A stretch of DNA of 20,653 nucleotides from an uncultured Synergistaceae bacterium (GTDB lineage: Bacteria > Synergistota > Synergistia > Synergistales > Aminobacteriaceae): positions 1 through 20,653 of the forward strand of contig CALMZW010000232.1 in the NCBI GenBank assembly GCA_937870605.1, written 5' to 3'. Below are positions 15,401 to 20,653 of this stretch, one piece after another. How positions within the stretch are numbered: position 1 is the stretch's first letter; each line of letters starts with the position of its first letter. The notes below the pieces were generated by a model. The model was not told the origin of the DNA, did no database searches, and saw only the letters and a list, made by a program, of their open reading frames with translations. A program made the position numbers and the translations under genes.

Positions 15401-15413
15401 GTGTACGATACAC
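15401..15413. promoter_or_regulatory. Candidate operator palindrome before the TAXI gene
   Basis: GTGTA-CGA-TACAC is a 5-bp inverted repeat in the 91-bp gap between DUF1667 and the solute-binding protein gene. Its arms resemble TGTA/TACA half-sites seen for some FCD-type regulators. A similar sequence, ATACGATATACAC, lies upstream of the regulator at about 11978-11990. A local promoter here is possible, but I see no convincing -35/-10 pair. Confidence 0.3.
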
Positions 15414-15449
15414 GCTCCATATCCCACATTTTTTAAGGAGGGTTCTGGT

Positions 15450-16466
15450 ATGAGCAAGCGAACACGAGCCATTTGCGCACTTCTCTTTCTGTCCGTTCTT
15501 CTGCTTCCTGTCTTCGGCGCGACGGCGGATGCGGCGAACTATCGCGTGAACATCGCGACGGCGACCACGGGCGGCGCGTACTACCCCATCGGGAACGCGA
15601 TGGCCCAGATCTGGAGCAAGAAACTCGAGGGCATCAAGGCGTCGGCGCAGGCGACGGCCGGAACGCCGCAGAACATCGAACTCATGATGAACAAGGAAGT
15701 CCAGATCGCCATCGGCCAGAACGGCATCTGCTACTACGCCTATTACGGCAAGGGAACCTACGCCGGAAAACCGAACTTCCCGTACAAGGACATGCGCGGC
15801 ATGCTTTCCCTCTACCCGAACGTCATGCACTGGGTCATCCGCAAGGACGCCGGAATCAAGAGCGTTGCGGACTTCAAGGGCCGCAGCATCGTTCCGGGCG
15901 CCGTCGCGAGCGCGACGGAGATCAACAGCCGCGAAATGCTCGCGGCCTACGGACTGAACTACATGAAGGACCAGGGCGAAGTCAACGTGAAGGCGGACTT
16001 CCTCGGCTACAACGAAGCGGCCGATCTGCTGAAGAACGCCCAGACCGACGCGGCGCACATCGCGGGCGGCGTTCCGACGGCCGTCGTCATCGACATGATG
16101 TCCTCCGGAGCGGCGGAACTCATGTCCATGGAACCGGAAAAGATCCAGGCCATCTGCGAGAAGTTCCCCTGGTACTACCCCTTCACGATCAAGGCCGGCA
16201 CCTATCCGAAGCAGGACAAGGACGTCCAGACGGTCGCGCTCGCGAACATCCTCTTCACCGACGCGTCGCAGCCCGAGGAGCTGATCTACAAGCTCACGAA
16301 GGCCATGTACGACTTCCATACGGATCTCGTGAACGCGCACAAGGCCACGAAGGACACGACGCTGGAAACCGCCGTCAAGGGAATGACCCTGCCGCTGCAC
16401 CCCGGCTCGGTGAAATACTTCAAGGAAGCCGGAGTCGAGGTTCCGCTGAACCTGATCGCCAAATAG
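15450..16466 (+). CDS. TAXI-family TRAP transporter solute-binding protein
   Basis: This is the periplasmic or extracytoplasmic substrate receptor of a TRAP transporter of the TAXI type. The signal peptide spans residues 1-28 (hydrophobic core ALLFLSVLLLPVFG, cleavage after ADA). The mature protein opens with the TAXI hallmark ATATTGGAYYPIGNAMAQIW (about 35-54). The length of 338 residues is usual. The ATG at 15450 is preceded by AAGGAGGG with about 7-8-nt spacing, one of the strongest ribosome sites in the window, which fits the need for more receptor than permease. It is followed 81 bp later by the fused permease, with a strong hairpin between. TAXI receptors studied so far bind small carboxylates such as glutamate or 2-oxoglutarate; the ligand here is unknown. 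Confidence 0.93.
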   Translation: MSKRTRAICALLFLSVLLLPVFGATADAANYRVNIATATTGGAYYPIGNAMAQIWSKKLEGIKASAQATAGTPQNIELMMNKEVQIAIGQNGICYYAYYGKGTYAGKPNFPYKDMRGMLSLYPNVMHWVIRKDAGIKSVADFKGRSIVPGAVASATEINSREMLAAYGLNYMKDQGEVNVKADFLGYNEAADLLKNAQTDAAHIAGGVPTAVVIDMMSSGAAELMSMEPEKIQAICEKFPWYYPFTIKAGTYPKQDKDVQTVALANILFTDASQPEELIYKLTKAMYDFHTDLVNAHKATKDTTLETAVKGMTLPLHPGSVKYFKEAGVEVPLNLIAK

Positions 16467-16481
16467 ACCACTCGTTTTGAA

Positions 16482-16512
16482 TTCGGGGCTGCCCGCTGCG
16501 GGCGGCCCCGAA
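16482..16512 (+). other. Strong intercistronic hairpin without T-run
   Basis: A 14-bp stem (16482-16495 with 16499-16512, one U-G wobble) closes a 3-nt CTG loop. It is followed by A-rich sequence, not T, so it is unlikely to be a full terminator. Placed between the receptor and permease genes, it probably stabilises the receptor transcript's 3' end or lowers permease expression, as known for other binding-protein transporters. Confidence 0.7.
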
Positions 16513-16547
16513 AAATTCGTTTCCGACACCCGGAAGGGGGTTTCTTT

Positions 16548-18509
16548 GTGACGGAGGAAAACCGCGGGCAGCCCGTCCTGACCGAAGAACAGGCGACCGT
16601 CGCCGCTGAAAAAGTGCTGGAGAAGGTGGACACCGAATCGCGGTTCCGCAAATACAAGGGGAACTGGGCGCTTCTCATCACGGTGATCGCCGTGGCCATG
16701 TCCGCCTTCCATCTCTATACCTCGGGCTTCGGCACCCTGATGGCGATGAAGCAGCGCAGCGTCCACCTCGCGTTCCTGATGGCGCTGACCTTCCTGCTCT
16801 ATCCCGGGAGCGCGAAGTCGCCCCGAAACAGGCCGTCAATCGTCGACTGGATATGGCTCGCCCTGTCGATCACGTCGAGCCTGTATCTCTTCTTCATGTT
16901 CGACGCGTTCAGCATCCGGGGCACCGCAATCACGCTCGACTACATCATGGGGACCATCGTCATCATCTGCGTCCTCGAAGGGACGCGCCGCACCGTCGGC
17001 AAGGAGCTCATGTACCTGTCTCTCGTCTTCATCGCGTACGGCCTGTGGGGCGAGTACATCCCCGGCGTCCTCGGGCACACCGGCTTCACGTTCCGCCGGC
17101 TCGTCTACCAGCTTTTCCTGTCGTCCGAAGGCATCTTCGGCACGGCGCTCGGCGTCTCGGCGACGTACATCTTCCTGTTCATCCTCTTCGGCGCGTTCCT
17201 GACGGAAACCGGGATGGGCCTGTTCATCAAGGATTTCGCGATGTCCCTGGCCGGACGGACTATCGGCGGCGAGGCGAAGGTCTCGATCGTCGCCAGCGGC
17301 CTGATGGGAATGATCAACGGCAGCGCCGTCGGCAACGTCGCCGCCACCGGGACGTTCACGATTCCGCTGATGCGGGACGCGGGGTTCAAGCCCGTATTCT
17401 CGGCGGCGGTCGTCGCCGTGGCCGGAACCGGAGGGATGATCATGCCGCCCGTCATGGGCGCGGCGTCGTTCATCATGGCGGAGTATCTCGGCGTCCAGTA
17501 CGTGACCATCATGCTCGCCGCGGCGATCCCCGCCGTCCTCTATTACATCGCCGAATACGCCTACGTCCACATCGAGGCGGTCAAGCTCGGAATGCACATC
17601 GTCAAGGAAGAGAACATCACTCCCCTCCGGAAGGTCATGCGGGAGCGCGGACATCTGATCGTCCCGATCGTCGTCATCGTCTGGCTCCTGATGATCGGCC
17701 GGACGCCGCTCTACGCGGCCTTCTACGGGATCGTCAGCTCCGTGGCGGTCAGCTTCCTGAGCAAGAGCACGCGCCTCACGTGGAAGGCGTTCTTCCGCGC
17801 CATGGAACAGGGCGCCCGGCAGTGCGTGGGCGTCGGCATGGCGTGCGCCGTCGTGGGCAACATCATCGGCATCACGAACCTCACGGGACTCGGCCTCGTC
17901 CTCGGCGACAACATCGTCTCGCTCGCGGGCGGCAGCCTCATCGTCACGGCGTTCCTGACCATGGTCGTCTGCATCATCCTCGGCATGGGGCTTCCGACGA
18001 CCGCGTGCTACATCGTCACGGCCACGATCGCGGCGCCGGCGCTCATTACGCTTGGCGTGAGCCCGCTCGCGGCGCACATGTTCTCGTACTACTTCGCGTG
18101 CCTCTCGAACCTGACGCCTCCGGTCGCCATCGCGTCCTACGGGGCCGCGGGAATTTCCGGCCAGAGGCCGTCCGAAGTGGGATGGGCGGGATTCCGGATC
18201 TCCCTCGCAGGGTTCCTGATCCCGTTCACGTTCATCTACAGCCCGCAACTGCTTCTCGAAGGCGGCACGGCGCTCAGCATCACGATGTCGACGATCACGA
18301 GCTTCGTCGGCGTCATCGCGCTCGCGGCCTCGCTCCAGAACTACCTGTACGTGAAGATGAACCTGATCCAGCGCGTCGCGTGCTTCGCGGGCGCCGTGTG
18401 CCTCATCTTCCCGGGGACCATCACGGACGTCATCGGCGTGGCGCTCACGGCGGGCGTGTGGTTCTGGCAGAAACAACAGCGGAAACAGACGCGCATGCAG
18501 CACGCGTAA
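16548..18509 (+). CDS. TRAP transporter fused permease (DctQ-DctM type)
   Basis: This is the membrane component of the TAXI-TRAP system, 653 residues with the small DctQ-like and large DctM-like parts fused, as usual for TAXI transporters. A cytoplasmic N-terminus of about 45 residues leads into several hydrophobic segments (DctQ-like part, about 45-200). The DctM part follows, with GLMGMINGSAVGNVAATG (about 250-267), GTGGMIMPPVMGAASFIMAE (about 290-309) and GMGLPTTACYIVTATIAAP near 480-498. It uses an ion gradient, normally sodium, to import the substrate delivered by the receptor. The start is GTG at 16548 with AAGGGGG 7 nt upstream. It ends 18 bp before the LarA-like gene, which ties transport to that enzyme. 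Confidence 0.93.
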   Translation: MTEENRGQPVLTEEQATVAAEKVLEKVDTESRFRKYKGNWALLITVIAVAMSAFHLYTSGFGTLMAMKQRSVHLAFLMALTFLLYPGSAKSPRNRPSIVDWIWLALSITSSLYLFFMFDAFSIRGTAITLDYIMGTIVIICVLEGTRRTVGKELMYLSLVFIAYGLWGEYIPGVLGHTGFTFRRLVYQLFLSSEGIFGTALGVSATYIFLFILFGAFLTETGMGLFIKDFAMSLAGRTIGGEAKVSIVASGLMGMINGSAVGNVAATGTFTIPLMRDAGFKPVFSAAVVAVAGTGGMIMPPVMGAASFIMAEYLGVQYVTIMLAAAIPAVLYYIAEYAYVHIEAVKLGMHIVKEENITPLRKVMRERGHLIVPIVVIVWLLMIGRTPLYAAFYGIVSSVAVSFLSKSTRLTWKAFFRAMEQGARQCVGVGMACAVVGNIIGITNLTGLGLVLGDNIVSLAGGSLIVTAFLTMVVCIILGMGLPTTACYIVTATIAAPALITLGVSPLAAHMFSYYFACLSNLTPPVAIASYGAAGISGQRPSEVGWAGFRISLAGFLIPFTFIYSPQLLLEGGTALSITMSTITSFVGVIALAASLQNYLYVKMNLIQRVACFAGAVCLIFPGTITDVIGVALTAGVWFWQKQQRKQTRMQHA

Positions 18510-18527
18510 GAACGGAGGCGGATATCA

Positions 18528-19790
18528 ATGGAAGTGAAGCTGAAATGGGGGCATGACGCCGTCGCCTTCGACCTCCCCGACCGGAATGTCATCGGCGTGC
18601 TCGAACCGGAAGGCGGCGAACCCGTCGCGGACCTGTGGGAAGCGACGTGGGACCTTCTCGAAACACCGACGGCCGGCGAGCCGTTCGCCGACATCGTCGA
18701 GCGCGTCGCCCCGAAGAAAATAGCGATCATCGTCAACGACATGACGCGATCCACGCCGACGCAGGAGCTTCTTCCGCCGATCCTCAAGAAGCTCGATCTT
18801 CTCGACGTCGCGCGGGAGTCCGTCGTCATCGTCGTGGCGACGGGGACGCACCGCGCGATGACCGCGGAGGAGATCGACCGGATCCTCGGGCCCGACATCC
18901 CGAAGACGTACCGGGTTGTCAACCACGACTGCGACGCGCCGGACCTCGTGTCGCTCGGAACGCTCTCGACGGGCAACGAACTCCGGATCTGCCGCGAGGT
19001 CGCGGAGGCCGACATGCGCATCGCGATCGGCGAGGTGCTGCTGCACTACTACGCGGGCTTCGCGGGCGGGCGCAAGAGCATCCTCCCGGGCGTCGCCGCG
19101 CGGGAGACGGTCATGAGCAACCACAAGATGATGACCCGGCCGGGCGTCGACATCGGCGTCGTCCGGGGCAATCCGCTGAGCGACGAGATGATCGAGGCCG
19201 TGGAGCGCTTCTGTCCGCTGCACTTCATCGTCAACTGCGTCTCCGACAGCCGGAAGAACATCATCCGCGTCGTCGGCGGCCATTGGAAGGACGCGTGGCT
19301 CGAAGGCATCCGGACCTTCCGCGAGAAGAACTTCGCGCCGCTCGACCGGCAGGCCGACGTCGTCTTCGTCTCCGCGGGCGGCTACCCGAAGGACATCAAC
19401 ATGTACCAGGCGCACAAGGCGATCCACATGGCATCCCGCGCGGTCCGCGACGGAGGGACGATCGTCTTCTTCGCGGAACTCGAGGAGGGGTACGGGCACA
19501 AGACCTTCCAGGAGTGGGCGCAGCGCGGCTACACGGTCGACGAGACCATCGCCGCGTTCGAGGCGGACTTCCGTTTCGGCGCGCACAAGCTCTACTACCT
19601 CGCGAAGGTCGCGAAGCGCGCGACGATCCTGCTCTACGCGAACGTCGACGCGGCCGACGCGACAAAGATGTTCTGCGCGAAGGTCACGGACCTCGGCGCG
19701 GTCGTCCGGGAGATGGCCGAAAAATACGGCCCGGACTTCACATCAATCGTCATTCCCCAGGGAGGCATCGTCCTGCCCGTGACGAACTGA
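18528..19790 (+). CDS. LarA-family nickel-pincer-dependent racemase (lactate racemase-like)
   Basis: This 420-residue protein belongs to the LarA (DUF2088) family, whose founding member racemises lactate with a nickel-pincer nucleotide cofactor bound to a lysine. All catalytic positions I know for LarA are present at matching spacing: D71 and R74 (NDMTRSTP), H108 (GTHR), H173 and the cofactor lysine K183 (HYYAGFAGGRKS), nickel ligand H199 (SNHK), and Q294 and K297 (YQAHK). An active enzyme is therefore expected. The family acts on many 2-hydroxy acids, including malate and others, so lactate is only one option. The ATG at 18528 has GGAGG 9 nt upstream. It is the last gene of the six-gene run. 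The cofactor-making genes larB, larC and larE are not in the window and would have to be elsewhere. Confidence 0.9.
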   Translation: MEVKLKWGHDAVAFDLPDRNVIGVLEPEGGEPVADLWEATWDLLETPTAGEPFADIVERVAPKKIAIIVNDMTRSTPTQELLPPILKKLDLLDVARESVVIVVATGTHRAMTAEEIDRILGPDIPKTYRVVNHDCDAPDLVSLGTLSTGNELRICREVAEADMRIAIGEVLLHYYAGFAGGRKSILPGVAARETVMSNHKMMTRPGVDIGVVRGNPLSDEMIEAVERFCPLHFIVNCVSDSRKNIIRVVGGHWKDAWLEGIRTFREKNFAPLDRQADVVFVSAGGYPKDINMYQAHKAIHMASRAVRDGGTIVFFAELEEGYGHKTFQEWAQRGYTVDETIAAFEADFRFGAHKLYYLAKVAKRATILLYANVDAADATKMFCAKVTDLGAVVREMAEKYGPDFTSIVIPQGGIVLPVTN

Positions 19791-19816
19791 CAAAATCTGC
19801 GGTTCCTCCGTACATG

Positions 19817-19857
19817 CGTCGGCCGTCCGGATCGTTCCCCCTTCCGGACGGCCGACG
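19817..19857. terminator. Large hairpin between convergent genes, probable terminator
   Basis: A perfect 15-bp stem (19817-19831 with 19843-19857) encloses an 11-nt loop between the LarA-like gene (ends 19790) and the convergent permease (ends 19883). A second, smaller hairpin with GTCGGG/CCCGAC arms follows at about 19858-19881. Neither strand shows a T-run, so termination would be imperfect or need a factor. Confidence 0.55.
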
Positions 19858-19882
19858 GTCGGGATGGGGGCTCGCCCCGACC

Positions 19883-20653
19883 TCAGTCCCCGGCGACCTC
19901 CGGAAGACCTCCGCACGCCGCCGGCCCCTCGCCGATCCGCGACAGGACCAGCACCGTCACGACGGCGAGCAGGGAGAGCCGGTCCGCGAACGTGAAGATC
20001 ACCGCAAAGCCCGCAGCGAGAACCAGCGAGGCCATCCGCACCGCCCGGTTCGGCAGAAGCCGGATCGCCGCGCAGACGATGAACAGCGCGTTCAGCAGAA
20101 AGAGCCCGTTCGCCGTTCCCACGAGCGACGCCAGATTCAAAACCCCGAGCCCCGCAAGCGACAGACTGAGCGTATGGATGCACCCGAGCGCCATCACGGC
20201 GCGCACGGGAATGCCGTTGCCGTTGCGGAGGGAAAACGCGCGCGGCAGGCGTCCGCGTTCCGCCATCGATGCGGCCAGGCGCGCCGCGCCGCCGACGACC
20301 ATCAGGTAGGTGCAGCCGCAGAGCAGCGTCCCGAGGACCGTCAGCAACGCCGGGGCCGACGCCCCGAACAACGGACGCAACAGATCGGTCATCGACGGAA
20401 TGGCGCCTTCCGACGCGCGAACGAGCGGCAAGGCGCGTGCGACGGCCAGATAGATCGCCGCGATGGCAAGGAATGAGAGCGTGACGGCGAGCGGAATGGT
20501 CCGGTTCGGCCGTTCGATCTCCAGCGTATAGTTTCCCAAAACCTCCCAACCGATGACGGCCCAGAACAGGAGGAGGAGCGTGCGGCCGAACGACGCGGCC
20601 GACGGAGCGGGCAACGCGGAAAGTTGTTCCGGATGCAGCAGCGCCCAGACGCT
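19883..20653 (-). CDS. APC-family amino-acid permease (5' end outside window)
   Basis: This is the C-terminal 256 residues of an amino-acid/polyamine/organocation permease, cut by the right edge; the frame is open to the last base. FWAVIGWEVLGNYTLEIERPNRTIPLAV is the conserved APC segment with the E...RP..TIP pattern, here split between a membrane helix and a loop. Further membrane helices include LAIAAIYLAVARAL, a Gly/Leu-rich helix near LLTVLGTLLCGCTYL, and paired helices near the C-terminus ending with LLAVVTVLVL. The visible part has about seven membrane helices. An in-frame TTG at 20614 falls inside the conserved region and is not a plausible start. It is convergent with the LarA-like gene, so it is not part of that operon. 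The substrate is probably an amino acid, but its identity cannot be read. Confidence 0.85.
   Translation of the reverse strand, partial: SVWALLHPEQLSALPAPSAASFGRTLLLLFWAVIGWEVLGNYTLEIERPNRTIPLAVTLSFLAIAAIYLAVARALPLVRASEGAIPSMTDLLRPLFGASAPALLTVLGTLLCGCTYLMVVGGAARLAASMAERGRLPRAFSLRNGNGIPVRAVMALGCIHTLSLSLAGLGVLNLASLVGTANGLFLLNALFIVCAAIRLLPNRAVRMASLVLAAGFAVIFTFADRLSLLAVVTVLVLSRIGEGPAACGGLPEVAGD

Noticed and set aside
16836..18503. A 555-codon open frame on the minus strand, opposite the TRAP permease
   Set aside because: The composition is almost entirely Arg, Asp, Glu, His and Ala, the usual mirror image of a membrane protein in GC-rich DNA. The plus strand is a clear TRAP permease.
1..20653. 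tRNA or rRNA genes, CRISPR arrays, insertion sequences, phage genes or attachment sites
   Set aside because: I looked for regularly spaced repeats, transposase or integrase motifs and RNA-gene landmarks and saw none. All long gaps are explained by promoters, operators or hairpins.

Overview
The window is a GC-rich bacterial segment with tightly packed genes, several GTG and TTG starts, and strong GGAGG-type ribosome binding sites. The gene content suggests an anaerobe that ferments amino acids or organic acids. It has a TAXI-type TRAP transporter, a LarA-family racemase, an anaerobic GlpA-like flavoenzyme with its usual partners, an amino-acid racemase, a homoserine dehydrogenase, an aminotransferase and an APC permease. 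A member of the Synergistota is my best guess, made from gene content and style only; no rRNA or other marker gene is present.

Layout. (1) 1-1137 (+): a PLP aminotransferase cut by the left edge. It converges on a minus-strand operon through a bidirectional terminator. (2) 4179-1248 (-): aspartate/glutamate racemase, iron-type alcohol dehydrogenase, homoserine dehydrogenase. (3) 9151-4362 (-): three exported or membrane proteins (two unrecognised secreted proteins, then a DUF2207 membrane protein), ending at a clear Rho-independent terminator. (4) 11077-9225 (-): a membrane-anchored LuxR-type regulator followed by a very small stand-alone LuxR-type HTH protein, with two overlapping hairpins between them. 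(5) 11940-11185 (-): a FadR/FCD-type GntR regulator, divergent from region 6. (6) 12184-19790 (+): a six-gene run made of a GlpA-like FAD oxidoreductase with a C-terminal [2Fe-2S] domain, an FAD/NAD(P) oxidoreductase, a DUF1667 protein, a TAXI solute-binding protein, a fused TRAP permease and a LarA-family racemase. (7) 20653-19883 (-): an APC permease cut by the right edge, convergent with region 6.

The most interesting unit is regions 5 and 6. The gene set reads as a self-contained route: import of a small carboxylate by the TRAP transporter, inversion of its 2-hydroxy centre by the LarA-like enzyme, and oxidation by the flavin/iron-sulfur complex, under a local FCD-type repressor whose putative operators lie in the divergent promoter. 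The substrate cannot be read from sequence. No glycerol transport or kinase gene is nearby, so a plain glycerol-3-phosphate role is not supported by context.
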